Shown here: positions 14,370 to 21,797 of the stretch, piece by piece
How the letters are laid out: every line of letters begins with the position of its first letter
How positions within the stretch are numbered: the first letter of the stretch is position 1
Source: Streptomyces poriferorum
Lineage (GTDB): Bacteria > Actinomycetota > Actinomycetes > Streptomycetales > Streptomycetaceae
DNA: 36,917 nt
Direction: 5' to 3'
Assembly (NCBI RefSeq): GCF_019399235.1
Contig: NZ_JAELVH010000133.1
Location: 1 to 36,917, forward strand
Notes under the pieces: generated by a model
What the model was told of the DNA's origin: nothing
Database searches by the model: none
Seen by the model: only the letters and a program-made list of their open reading frames with translations
Translations under genes and position numbers: made by a program

Positions 14370-15319
14370 TTCGCGCCGAGGGCCTTCTGGAGGGCGGCGA
14401 GGTTGGACTCCATGACCTCGATGTAGTCATCGCCCTTGGACTTGCCGGTGATTCCCTCGAGCGGATCCAGGACGTCGGTCTTCAGGCCGGTGTCCCGGGC
14501 GACGGTCCTGGCCGTCTTGTCGCTGGCGAGCGTCTCGAAGAAGACGGTGGTGACCTTCTTCTCCTGGGCGATCGAGTGCAGGGCGCTGATCCGGGCGGGG
14601 CTCGGCTCGGCCTCGGGGTCGATGCCGGCGATGCCCTCCTGGGTGAGGCCGTAGCGCTCGGCGAGGTACCCGAAGGCGGAGTGGGTGGTGATGAACGTCT
14701 TCGTGGTGGTGTTCTTCAGCCCGTTCTCGTACGCGGTATTGAGCGCGTCGAGCTTGGTGACCAGGGCGTCGGTGTTCTTGCGGTAGTCCGCGGCGTGGTC
14801 CGGGTCGGTCTTCTCCAGGGACGCACCCACTCCCTTGGCGACCTGGGCGTACTTCACCGGGTCGAGCCAGATGTGCGGGTCGGCGCCGGCCTCGTCGCCC
14901 TCGTGCTCGTGGGCGTGCTCCTCGCCGCCGACCTCGGCGCCGTGGTCCTCCAGGGTGGTGAGCGTCGCGGCGTCGACGGTGTGCTCGGACTCGGAGAGCT
15001 TGATCGCGTCGTCGACGGCGGGCTGGAGGCCCTTGAGGTAGAGGATGTAGTCCGCGTCGCTCAGTCCGCCGACCTCTCGCGGGCTGAGCTCCAGGTCGTG
15101 CGGCTCCACGCCCGGCTTGGTCAGGGTGGAGACGGAGACGTGGTTCCCGCCGATCTGCTCGGCCAGGAACTGCATCGGGTAGAAGGACGCCACCACGTTC
15201 AGCCTGTCGCCGCTCCTGCGGTCGGCGGCGTCGGAGGCCGAGCAGGCGGAGAGGGCGGTGAGGCCGAGCACGACTGCTCCGGCGACGGCGGTCGTGGGTA
15301 TGAGGCGGCGTACGTTCAT
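14366..15319 (-). CDS. znuA: Zinc-binding lipoprotein of ZnuABC importer
   Basis: Extracytoplasmic cluster A-I (ZnuA/TroA) receptor, 317 aa. The N-terminal signal peptide ends in the lipobox LSAC with lipidated Cys26. Metal ligands are recognisable: His in GVEPHDLELSP, His in DPHIWLDP, His in THSAFGYLAERYG and an acidic residue in the FFETLASDKTA region. Before the second ligand lies the His- and acid-rich loop EEHAHEHEGDEAG, a zinc-type feature that separates ZnuA from manganese receptors. ATG 15319 overlaps the proximal Zur box; an upstream ATG at 15337 is possible, but the signal peptide is more typical from 15319. First gene of znuA-znuC-znuB-zur. Confidence 0.95.
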   Translation of the reverse strand: MNVRRLIPTTAVAGAVVLGLTALSACSASDAADRRSGDRLNVVASFYPMQFLAEQIGGNHVSVSTLTKPGVEPHDLELSPREVGGLSDADYILYLKGLQPAVDDAIKLSESEHTVDAATLTTLEDHGAEVGGEEHAHEHEGDEAGADPHIWLDPVKYAQVAKGVGASLEKTDPDHAADYRKNTDALVTKLDALNTAYENGLKNTTTKTFITTHSAFGYLAERYGLTQEGIAGIDPEAEPSPARISALHSIAQEKKVTTVFFETLASDKTARTVARDTGLKTDVLDPLEGITGKSKGDDYIEVMESNLAALQKALGAK

Positions 15320-15355
15320 GACAGTCATTTTCAACAAAAGTGGAAACGATTGTCA
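15319..15355 (-). promoter_or_regulatory. Two Zur boxes at the znuA promoter
   Basis: Reading the minus strand, TGAAAATGACTGTCA (15333-15319) fits the Streptomyces Zur consensus TGAAAATNATTTTCA with two mismatches, and TGACAATCGTTTCCA (15355-15341) with three. Centres are 22 bp apart, two helical turns, which would let two dimers bind the same face. The proximal box abuts the znuA start codon. Confidence 0.75.
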
Positions 15356-15413
15356 ACAAGGCTGATGAGATGCCCCCGGGGCGGGCCGCTCGCCGGACCG
15401 GTCCGATACCGAT

Positions 15414-15444
15414 TTGATCGAAGGGGCGTGCCCGCCGGTAATCT
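15414..15444 (+). promoter_or_regulatory. Candidate glyS promoter
   Basis: TTGATC (15414-15419) and TAATCT (15439-15444) with a 19-nt spacer give a 5' leader of about 90 nt before the GTG at 15540. No T-box features are seen. Confidence 0.45.
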
Positions 15445-15539
15445 GAGGCATCCGCGCACCCGTCTCCCGACCACCACCCCCCACCGAGGCGCTTCGCGTC
15501 AGCCCTGTCCAGTTCCGTCGTCGTAATGAAGAGAGCACC

Positions 15540-16922
15540 GTGGCCGCCGACAAGATCGACTCCATCGTCAGCCTGAGCAAGCGCCGTGGCTTCGTCTACC
15601 CGTGCAGTGAGATCTACGGTGGCCAGCGGGCCGCCTGGGACTACGGGCCGCTGGGTGTCGAGCTGAAGGAGAACCTCAAGCGTCAGTGGTGGCGCTACAT
15701 GGTCACCTCGCGCGAGGACGTGGTCGGACTCGACTCCTCGGTCATCCTGGCCCCCGAGGTGTGGGTGGCCTCCGGCCACGTCGCCACGTTCTCCGACCCG
15801 CTGACCGAGTGCACCTCCTGCCACAAGCGCTACCGCGCGGACCACCTGGAGGAGGCGTACGAGGAGAAGCACGGCAAGCCGCCGGTGGGCGGCCTCGCCG
15901 ACCTCAACTGCCCCAACTGCGGCAACAAGGGCACGTTCACGGAGCCCAAGCAGTTCTCCGGCCTGCTCTCCACGCACCTCGGCCCGACCCAGGACTCCGG
16001 CTCGGTGGCCTACCTGCGCCCCGAGACCGCCCAGGGCATCTTCACCAACTTCGGCCAGGTGCAGCAGACTTCCCGCAAGAAGCCGCCGTTCGGCATCGCG
16101 CAGATGGGCAAGTCCTTCCGGAACGAGATCACTCCGGGCAACTTCATCTTCCGCACCCGCGAGTTCGAGCAGATGGAGATGGAGTTCTTCGTCAAGCCGG
16201 GCGAGGACGAGCAGTGGCAGGAGTACTGGATGGAGCAGCGCTGGAACTGGTACACCGGCCTCGGCATGCGCGAGGAGAACATGCGGTGGTTCGAGCACCC
16301 CGCGGAGAAGCTCTCCCACTACTCCAAGCGCACCGCTGACATCGAGTACCGCTTCCGCTTCGGCGGCAGCGAGTGGGGCGAGCTGGAGGGCGTCGCCAAC
16401 CGCACGGACTACGACCTCAAGGCGCACTCCAAGGCGTCCGGCACGGACCTGCAGTTCTACGACCAGGAGGCCGGCGAGCGCTGGACCCCCTACGTCATCG
16501 AGCCCGCGGCCGGCGTCGGCCGCGCGATGCTGGCCTTCCTCCTGGACGCCTACGTCGAGGACGAGGCGCCCAACGCCAAGGGCGTCATGGAGAAGCGCAC
16601 CGTGATGCGCCTCGACCCGCGCCTGGCGCCGGTCAAGGTCGCGGTCCTGCCGCTGTCCCGCAACCCGCAGCTCTCGCCGAAGGCCAAGGGCCTCGCGGCC
16701 GACCTGCGGCAGAACTGGAACATCGAGTTCGACGACGCGGGCGCCATCGGCCGCCGCTACCGTCGCCAGGACGAGATCGGCACGCCGTTCTGCGTCACCG
16801 TCGACTTCGACACCCTCGACGACAACGCGGTGACCGTGCGCGAGCGCGACACCATGAAGCAGGAGCGCGTCTCGCTGGACCAGATCCAGGCGTACCTCGG
16901 CGCCCGACTGCTCGGCTGCTGA
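15540..16922 (+). CDS. glyS: Glycyl-tRNA synthetase (dimeric class II type)
   Basis: Charges tRNA-Gly. The 460-aa product is the single-chain alpha2 form (GlyQS) of actinobacteria and eukaryotes, not the tetrameric alpha2beta2 form. Landmarks: AAWDYGPLGVELKENL near the N terminus, motif 2 FRNEITPGNFIFRTREFEQMEMEFF, motif 3 PAAGVGRAMLAFLLDAY and the C-terminal anticodon-binding domain (VAVLPLSRNPQLSPKAKGLA onward). Four cysteines in an insertion (CTSCHKRY and CPNCGNKG) look like a zinc ribbon. The GTG start is preceded by GAAGAGAG. A long terminator hairpin follows the stop. Confidence 0.97.
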   Translation: MAADKIDSIVSLSKRRGFVYPCSEIYGGQRAAWDYGPLGVELKENLKRQWWRYMVTSREDVVGLDSSVILAPEVWVASGHVATFSDPLTECTSCHKRYRADHLEEAYEEKHGKPPVGGLADLNCPNCGNKGTFTEPKQFSGLLSTHLGPTQDSGSVAYLRPETAQGIFTNFGQVQQTSRKKPPFGIAQMGKSFRNEITPGNFIFRTREFEQMEMEFFVKPGEDEQWQEYWMEQRWNWYTGLGMREENMRWFEHPAEKLSHYSKRTADIEYRFRFGGSEWGELEGVANRTDYDLKAHSKASGTDLQFYDQEAGERWTPYVIEPAAGVGRAMLAFLLDAYVEDEAPNAKGVMEKRTVMRLDPRLAPVKVAVLPLSRNPQLSPKAKGLAADLRQNWNIEFDDAGAIGRRYRRQDEIGTPFCVTVDFDTLDDNAVTVRERDTMKQERVSLDQIQAYLGARLLGC

Positions 16923-16950
16923 CACCTCGCACCCGCTTCACCCGCTGGAC

Positions 16951-16994
16951 GAAGCCCCCGGTTCCCCGTACTCCCGTACGGAACCGGGGGCTTC
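16951..16994 (+). terminator. Terminator of glyS
   Basis: GAAGCCCCCGGTTCC (16951-16965) is perfectly complementary to 16980-16994, and CGTAC/GTACG inside extends the hairpin. It begins 28 bp after the glyS stop. Confidence 0.85.
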
Positions 16995-17030
16995 GTGCAG
17001 ACTGGGCACACTCGCCCTCAGGAGGCCCGG

Positions 17031-17237
17031 ATGCCGTCCATGACCACGAGCAAGGTCAGCAGATGGGACCAGCACGGCCGTGAACACGTCGTTCACGTGC
17101 GGAAGTCGGGGGTTCAGCGGCAGCTGAGCTGCGACACCTGCGACTGGCGCAGGGCGGTGCAGTTCCTGCCCTGGCTCAAGGCCGAGGAACACCTCGCCGA
17201 GGCCCACCAGGCGACGGTCGACCCGACGGCGACGTAG
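17031..17237 (+). CDS. Small protein with C2H2-like Cys/His spacing, unknown function
   Basis: A 68-aa protein starting at ATG 17031 with AGGAGG at ideal distance. After a basic N-terminal segment (KVSRWDQHGREHVVHVRKSG) it has Cys34-x2-Cys37 (SCDTCDW) and then His54-x4-His59 (EEHLAEAH), a C-x2-C-x16-H-x4-H pattern compatible with one bound zinc. I do not recognise a named family, although similar short proteins seem common in Streptomyces. It is monocistronic between the glyS terminator and the DUF6243 leader. A role in nucleic-acid or zinc binding is only a possibility. Confidence 0.7.
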   Translation: MPSMTTSKVSRWDQHGREHVVHVRKSGVQRQLSCDTCDWRRAVQFLPWLKAEEHLAEAHQATVDPTAT

Positions 17238-17290
17238 GAGACCGCATCCGGCGGGAAGAAAACTCGGTGCCGCGGCCGATGGGGCCGGGG

Positions 17291-17296
17291 TACCGT
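17291..17296 (+). promoter_or_regulatory. -10 element of the DUF6243 leader transcript
   Basis: TACCGT (TAnnnT) ends 6 nt before ATG 17303, the spacing expected if transcription starts at the A of that ATG. No -35 hexamer is evident. Confidence 0.45.
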
Positions 17297-17302
17297 TGCC
17301 GC

Positions 17303-17332
17303 ATGTCTTCGTTCTTCCAGATCTACGAGTGA
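17303..17332 (+). CDS. Possible leader peptide MSSFFQIYE upstream of DUF6243 gene
   Basis: A 9-codon ORF from ATG 17303 to TGA 17332. It would be read from a leaderless message and ends 4 nt before a 9-bp GC-rich stem. Three of nine residues are aromatic (Phe-Phe, Tyr). It shares the layout of amino-acid leader peptides (short ORF, stop, competing hairpins, gene) but matches no leader I know. No homology evidence is available here. Confidence 0.4.
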   Translation: MSSFFQIYE

Positions 17333-17336
17333 GAGT

Positions 17337-17391
17337 GCGGCGGGTCCGACCACCCGCCGCCCACCGGACCGATCCAGGGTCTTCTCAGACC
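17337..17391 (+). promoter_or_regulatory. Candidate attenuator: mutually exclusive hairpins before DUF6243 gene
   Basis: Stem A pairs GCGGCGGGT (17337-17345) with ACCCGCCGC (17352-17360). Stem B pairs GGTCCG (17343-17348) with CGGACC (17365-17370) and cannot coexist with A. A third hairpin, GGTCT-TCTC-AGACC (17378-17391), follows and leads into TCACTTTCA. Confidence 0.45.
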
Positions 17392-17419
17392 TCACTTTCA
17401 CCACGAATGGGAGAACCCC

Positions 17420-17656
17420 GTGGCCAAGAGCCGTAACAACCTTCTCGGAGTCGGCGGACAGCGCAAGAAGGTGTCCCGCGCCGAGCAGCAGGGCGCCGGT
17501 CCCGAGCGCAACGCCGACCGGAAGACGGCCGCCGAGCAGAAGGCGGAGCTGCTGCGCAGGATGCGCGAGCGCGCCGCCGGTACCGAGGCCGAGCCGTCGG
17601 ACGCCCTCGCGGCCGGGCAGGAAGCCCCGGAGCAGGACGCGCCCGCCCAGAGCTGA
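17420..17656 (+). CDS. DUF6243 family small charged protein
   Basis: A 78-aa protein of unknown function that I recognise as the Streptomyces DUF6243 type from its start MAKSRNNLLGVGGQRKKVSRAEQQG. The middle is strongly helical and charged (NADRKTAAEQKAELLRRMRERA) and the C terminus is acidic and probably disordered. It has no signal peptide, membrane segment or cysteine. GTG 17420 is preceded by GGGAGAA. A leaderless mini-ORF with alternative hairpins occupies the leader, implying post-transcriptional control, which is unusual for a protein of this size. A long symmetrical terminator follows. Confidence 0.75.
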   Translation: MAKSRNNLLGVGGQRKKVSRAEQQGAGPERNADRKTAAEQKAELLRRMRERAAGTEAEPSDALAAGQEAPEQDAPAQS

Positions 17657-17697
17657 CGCCTCCTTCGCGGAGGGCGGTTCGCACCACCCGTACGCCC

Positions 17698-17732
17698 GTG
17701 GGCCCGGAACACCTCAGGTGTTCCGGGCCCAC
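17698..17732. terminator. Bidirectional terminator, DUF6243 gene / MFS exporter
   Basis: Arms 17698-17714 and 17716-17732 are perfectly complementary around a single central base (GTGGGCCCGGAACACCT and its complement), giving a stem of about 16 bp between convergent genes. Confidence 0.85.
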
Positions 17733-17753
17733 GCCCGTACCGGCGCCCCGTTC

Positions 17754-19223
17754 TCATGCCAGCGTGCGCGGCAGCCGCAGACTCAGCAGCGCCGTCAGGG
17801 CGACCGCCGCCAGCTGGACCAGCAGCGTCACGATCAGCGCGTCCCGCATGCCCGAGCCCGGCGCCAGTGCCAGGAACAGCGAACCGAGCGTCGCCACGCC
17901 CAGCGCCAGCGCCGCCTGCTGGGTCGTCGTCATGACGCCGCCGCCCACCCCGGCCCGCTCCGGCGGCACGTCCGACAGGACGATGCGGAACAGGACGGGC
18001 AGCTGGAGTCCCTGGCCGAAGCCTGCGATCGCCAGCCCCGGCATCAGACCGAGCAGCCCCAGGCCCGACCAGCCGCGCCACACCGTGAGGGCGAGCACCA
18101 CGACGCCGGCCGCCTGGATCAGCCCGCCGGCCGTCACCACGCGGCTGCCGTAGCGCCGTACCAGCCGCGGACCTGCCAGCGAGGCCGCGAAGAAGGCCAC
18201 CGCCATCGGGGCCATCGACAGTCCCGACTCCGCCGGGCCCAGCCTCAGCCCCTGCTGGAGTGCGACGGCGATGACGAACATGAAGCCGCCGAAGCCGATC
18301 GAGAACGGCACCACCAGCGCGAGCCCGCGCCGCAGCGATTCGAGCCGCAACAGGCTCGGCGGGATCAGCGGGACCAGTCCGCGCCGGTCCGCACGCCGCT
18401 CCACCCGGTAGAAGGCGACCGCTGCGAACGGGAACAGCGCCAGCGAGACCCAGGTCCACAGCGGCCAGCCCGCCGCCCGCCCCTCGGTGAGCGGGGCCAG
18501 CAGCGTCACCAGTGACACGGCGAGCAGCAGCGTGCCCGGTACGTCGACGGGCGCAGGCCGCTCCGACCGCGTCTCCGGGACCGCGCGGGCCGCCAGGACC
18601 AGCCCGACGGCCGCCACCGGCACATTGACCAGGAACACCGAGCGCCAGCCCGCGCTCTCGCCGAACACCGACGACAGCGGCGCGGCGGCGACGAGCACCC
18701 CGCCCAGGATCTGGCCCGCGACCATGGAGAGCCCGGCCGTGGCCCCGTACAGGCTCATCGCCCGGGCCCGCCGGTGGCCCGAGGTGGCCGCCTGGATGGT
18801 GGCGAGCACCTGCGGCAGCATCAGCGCCGCCGCGGCGCCCTGGGCCACCCGCGCCCCGACCAGCGTCCAGGCGTCCGGCGCCAGTCCGCAGGCCAGTGAG
18901 GTCAGCCCGAACGCGGCCATGCCCAGCAGGAACAGCCGGCGCCGGCCGGCCATGTCGCCGAGCCGGCCGCCGAGGACGAGCAGTACGGCGTAGGAGAGCC
19001 CGTACCCGGCGACGACCAGTTCCAGCAGCGCGGGACCCGCGGCGAGGTCGTGGTCGATGGTGGGCAGGGCGACGTTGACGATGAAGAAGTCGATCAGAGG
19101 AAGGGCCGCACCCAGCAGCACGGTGAACAGCCCCAACGCGCCGAGCACCGGGGCGGGGTGGTCGTGCCGCACCACGGAGGCGGTGGCGGTGTCTGTCTTC
19201 GGCAGTACGGAGGATTCACTCAC
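17754..19223 (-). CDS. MFS multidrug exporter, DHA2 (14-TM) family
   Basis: A 489-aa drug:proton antiporter. The N-terminal half has TM1 with LIDFFIVNVALPTIDHDL, motif A GGRLGDMAGRRRLF between TM2 and TM3, and motif C-like AGQILGGVLV after TM5, as in EmrB/QacA transporters; hydrophobicity suggests 14 helices. GTG 19223 (VSESSVLPKTD) was chosen because the longer frame upstream runs across the operator region and has no start with a Shine-Dalgarno. It is transcribed divergently from the MmyB-type regulator, and the 101-bp intergenic region holds two identical palindromes, so that regulator very likely controls it. Substrate unknown. Confidence 0.9.
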   Translation of the reverse strand: MSESSVLPKTDTATASVVRHDHPAPVLGALGLFTVLLGAALPLIDFFIVNVALPTIDHDLAAGPALLELVVAGYGLSYAVLLVLGGRLGDMAGRRRLFLLGMAAFGLTSLACGLAPDAWTLVGARVAQGAAAALMLPQVLATIQAATSGHRRARAMSLYGATAGLSMVAGQILGGVLVAAAPLSSVFGESAGWRSVFLVNVPVAAVGLVLAARAVPETRSERPAPVDVPGTLLLAVSLVTLLAPLTEGRAAGWPLWTWVSLALFPFAAVAFYRVERRADRRGLVPLIPPSLLRLESLRRGLALVVPFSIGFGGFMFVIAVALQQGLRLGPAESGLSMAPMAVAFFAASLAGPRLVRRYGSRVVTAGGLIQAAGVVVLALTVWRGWSGLGLLGLMPGLAIAGFGQGLQLPVLFRIVLSDVPPERAGVGGGVMTTTQQAALALGVATLGSLFLALAPGSGMRDALIVTLLVQLAAVALTALLSLRLPRTLA

Positions 19224-19250
19224 GACACCGACGATCGCTCTTCCCGGAGC

Positions 19251-19283
19251 CTGGTACCAGAGTGTCTTTATCCTGGTACCAGA
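19251..19283. promoter_or_regulatory. Twin operator in the MFS / MmyB-type regulator intergenic region
   Basis: The 12-mer CCTGGTACCAGA, with palindromic core CTGGTACCAG, occurs at 19250-19261 and 19272-19283, cores 22 bp apart (two helical turns). A TATCCT -10-like sequence (19269-19274) overlaps the second copy. Binding here would control both divergent genes. Confidence 0.75.
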
Positions 19284-19324
19284 AGCACCTGCCACGGCTT
19301 CGGCCTGTCCCGCATGCTGGAGGA

Positions 19325-20242
19325 ATGACGACGATGGTGACGGCAGCCCGCAGGGACCCGGAAGCGCCGCGGAATCAGGCGGCCGATGTCCCGGACGCAA
19401 CCGGGACCGACGTCCGGCGGCACGAGCTCGCGGACTTCCTGCGCAGCCGTCGGGAGCGGATCACCCCCGAGCAGGTAGGGCTGGTCCGGGGCGGCCGCAG
19501 GCGCACGCCCGGGCTGCGCCGCGAGGAGGTCGCCCAGCTCTCCGCCGTCGGCGTCACCTGGTACACCTGGCTCGAACAGGCCCGCGACATCCAGGTCTCG
19601 CCCCAGGTCCTCGACGCGCTCGCCCGCGCCCTGCTGCTGGACCGCAGCGAGCGCACCCATCTGTTCTCCCTCGCGGGAGCGGTGGACCCGGCGCCCGACA
19701 CCGAGTGCCCGAGCATCACCCCGGCGCTGCGCACCCTGCTGCGGCAGCTGGAGCCGATCCCCGCCTGCGTGCAGAACAGCCGGTACGACATCCTCGCCCA
19801 CAACCGCACCTACGGCCGGATGCTGTGTGACATGGACGCCGTCCCGGTCGCGGACCGCAACGTCATGCTGCTGGCCTTCACGAACGAGGAATGGCGCACC
19901 TCCGTCATGGACGTGGCCGCGGTGACGCGCCTCATGACCGCGAAGTTCCGTGCCTCGATGGCCGGACACCTCGCCGAGCCCTCCTGGAAGGCCCTGCTCA
20001 AGCGCCTGGAGGCGGAATCACCGGAATTCCGGGAGGCCTGGGCGCGACACGAGGTCCTCGGCCCCGGCGCACGGTCCAAGATCTTCCGCAACGCCCACGT
20101 GGGGCTGCTGCGGCTGGAGACCACCGACCTCTGGCTCGGCCCGTCGTCCGGACCGAGGCTCGTCACCTACGCACCGCGTGACGAGGAGACCCGCGAGCGG
20201 CTGGAGCGCCTTCAGGCCCTGGTGGCCGACGCGGAGGACTGA
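19325..20242 (+). CDS. XRE-family regulator with MmyB-like ligand-binding domain
   Basis: A 305-aa transcription factor. Residues about 35-100 are an XRE-type HTH with the MmyB signature RGGRRRTPGLRREEVAQLSAVGVTWYTWLEQ. Residues about 115-295 match the MmyB PAS-like domain that binds fatty-acid-like ligands (LDALARAL, NRTYGRMLCDMDAV..., WARHEVLGPGARSKIFRNAHVGLLRLE). ATG 19325 is preceded by GGAGGA. It is divergent from a DHA2 exporter and separated by a twin palindrome, the standard layout of a local repressor and its target. The last 13 codons and stop are duplicated just downstream (20265-20314). Confidence 0.92.
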   Translation: MTTMVTAARRDPEAPRNQAADVPDATGTDVRRHELADFLRSRRERITPEQVGLVRGGRRRTPGLRREEVAQLSAVGVTWYTWLEQARDIQVSPQVLDALARALLLDRSERTHLFSLAGAVDPAPDTECPSITPALRTLLRQLEPIPACVQNSRYDILAHNRTYGRMLCDMDAVPVADRNVMLLAFTNEEWRTSVMDVAAVTRLMTAKFRASMAGHLAEPSWKALLKRLEAESPEFREAWARHEVLGPGARSKIFRNAHVGLLRLETTDLWLGPSSGPRLVTYAPRDEETRERLERLQALVADAED

Positions 20243-20314
20243 CCCGCGGGCGCGTGAGTGAGGCGGAGCGGCTTCAGGCCCTGGTGCTCGACCTCGAGGA
20301 CTGACTCGCGGGCG
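20203..20314 (+). repeat. 50-bp direct repeat of the regulator's 3' end, with stop codon
   Basis: 20203-20252, covering the end ERLQALVADAED and its TGA, is repeated at 20265-20314 with 7 mismatches. The second copy would read ERLQALVLDLED-stop. The offset is 62 bp, out of frame. The copy forms the 3' end of the convergent MFS gene, so a duplication seems to have remodelled that gene's C terminus. Confidence 0.85.
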
Positions 20315-21773
20315 AACCGGACGGGGCCGCGACCGCAGGCTCCTCCAGCCGTTCCGCGGTCCGGCGGGCGGTGCCCCGGGCCCAGCGACCGCTGCTCACC
20401 GTGCCGACCAGCAGGACGCACACCCCGCAGCCGGTGATGATCCACCAGGCGGCCCTGCTCGCCGCGACGAAGTCGCCCGCCGTCCCGGTGCCGTACGAGG
20501 AACCGGCGTCGGCCACTCCCGCCGCGAGGACCGCGCCGATCACGGCGACGCCCAGCGTCTGGCCGATCTGGCGGCTGGTCGACGCGACCGCCGCGGCGAC
20601 GCCCGCCTGGGAGCGGGGCATTCCGGAGACGGCGGTGTTGGTGATGGGCGCGTTCACGGCGCCGAAGCCCAGGCCGAACAGCACATAGGCGGTGAACATC
20701 GAGGCCGTGCCGGTCTCCGCGTCGAACGCCGCGAACATCAGCCCGCTCACCGCGATCGCGACGCCCGCGACCAGCAGCGGGATGCGCGGCCCGCGACTGG
20801 CGACGAGCCGGCCCGAGAACGGTGACAGGACGCAGACCACGGCCGCCATCGGCAGCATGTAGAGCCCGGCGTCGAGTGCGCTGAGCCCCCGTACGTCCTG
20901 CAGATAGAGGGTGTTGAGGAAGAGGAAGCCGCCGAGGGCGGCGAAGGCGCTGACCGCGATGACGGTGGCCCCGCTGAAGGGGACGCTGCGGAAGAAGCGC
21001 AGGTCGATCAACGGGTCGGTGCGCCGGGCCTCGTACACCAGCAGACCGGCCAGGGAGGCCGCCGCGAGCGCGGCGAAGAACAGGATCTCCGCCGAGGTCC
21101 AGCCCTTCTGCGGCGCCTCGATGATCGCGTACGTCAGCGAGCCCAGCAGCGTGATCACCAGCAGCTGGCCCACCGGATCCGGGCGGCGCGCCTTCGGGGC
21201 GCGGGACTCGGGGACGTGCCGCCAGGTCAGCAGCAGTGCGGCGATGCCGATCGGCAGGTTGATCCAGAAGATCGACCGCCAGCCGACCGAATCGACCAGG
21301 AGGCCGCCGACCACCGGTCCCGCCGCCATGGAGATGCCGACGACCGCGCCCCACACGCCGATCGCGCGGGCACGCTCGCGGGGGTCGGTGAAGGTGTTGG
21401 TGATGATCGACATCGCCACCGGGTTGAGCATCGAGCCACCGACGGCCTGCACCATCCGGAACGCGATGAGCGTCTCCAGGCTGGGCGCCAGCGAGCAGAG
21501 CGCCGAGCCCACGGTGAACAGGACGAGCCCGGCCATGAAGACCTTGCGTCTGCCGATCCGGTCGGCGGTGGAACCCGCGAGCATCAGCAGGGAGGCAAGG
21601 ACGAGCGTGTACGCGTCGATCGTCCACTGCATCCCTGCGACGCTCGCGTCCAGGTCATGGCGCATGGCGGGCAGGGCGACGTTCAGGACGGTGTTGTCGA
21701 GGCTGACGATCAGGAGGCTCATGCAACAGATCGCCAGTACGAGCATCCGCCGCCGGTGGCTGAGCTCAGGCAT
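20274..21773 (-). CDS. MFS multidrug exporter, DHA2 / EmrB-QacA family
   Basis: A 499-aa, 14-helix drug:proton antiporter. TM1 contains the DHA2 signature LIVSLDNTVLNVALPAMRHDL, motif A is LAGSTADRIGRRKVF, and the motif C region is AAGPVVGGLLVDSVGWRSIFWIN. ATG 21773 lies 6 nt after a TACTAT -10 on the minus strand and 15 bp after the beta-lactamase stop, so it may be read both leaderlessly and as the second gene of a bla operon. The last residues (SGSPASQSSRSSTRA) are encoded by the duplicated copy of the neighbouring regulator's 3' end read antisense, so this tail is probably not ancestral. Substrate unknown. Confidence 0.9.
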   Translation of the reverse strand: MPELSHRRRMLVLAICCMSLLIVSLDNTVLNVALPAMRHDLDASVAGMQWTIDAYTLVLASLLMLAGSTADRIGRRKVFMAGLVLFTVGSALCSLAPSLETLIAFRMVQAVGGSMLNPVAMSIITNTFTDPRERARAIGVWGAVVGISMAAGPVVGGLLVDSVGWRSIFWINLPIGIAALLLTWRHVPESRAPKARRPDPVGQLLVITLLGSLTYAIIEAPQKGWTSAEILFFAALAAASLAGLLVYEARRTDPLIDLRFFRSVPFSGATVIAVSAFAALGGFLFLNTLYLQDVRGLSALDAGLYMLPMAAVVCVLSPFSGRLVASRGPRIPLLVAGVAIAVSGLMFAAFDAETGTASMFTAYVLFGLGFGAVNAPITNTAVSGMPRSQAGVAAAVASTSRQIGQTLGVAVIGAVLAAGVADAGSSYGTGTAGDFVAASRAAWWIITGCGVCVLLVGTVSSGRWARGTARRTAERLEEPAVAAPSGSPASQSSRSSTRA

Positions 21774-21779
21774 GCATGG

Positions 21780-21797
21780 ATAGTACGGCTAACTAAC
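21780..21797 (-). promoter_or_regulatory. Leaderless promoter of the MFS gene inside the bla 3' end
   Basis: On the minus strand TACTAT (21785-21780) ends 6 nt before ATG 21773. The preceding GTTAGTTAG holds the beta-lactamase stop codon, so promoter and coding end overlap. Confidence 0.5.

Noticed and set aside
15338..15539. T-box riboswitch upstream of glyS
   Set aside because: No T-box sequence or specifier-loop arrangement is visible, and actinobacterial glyS is not usually T-box controlled.
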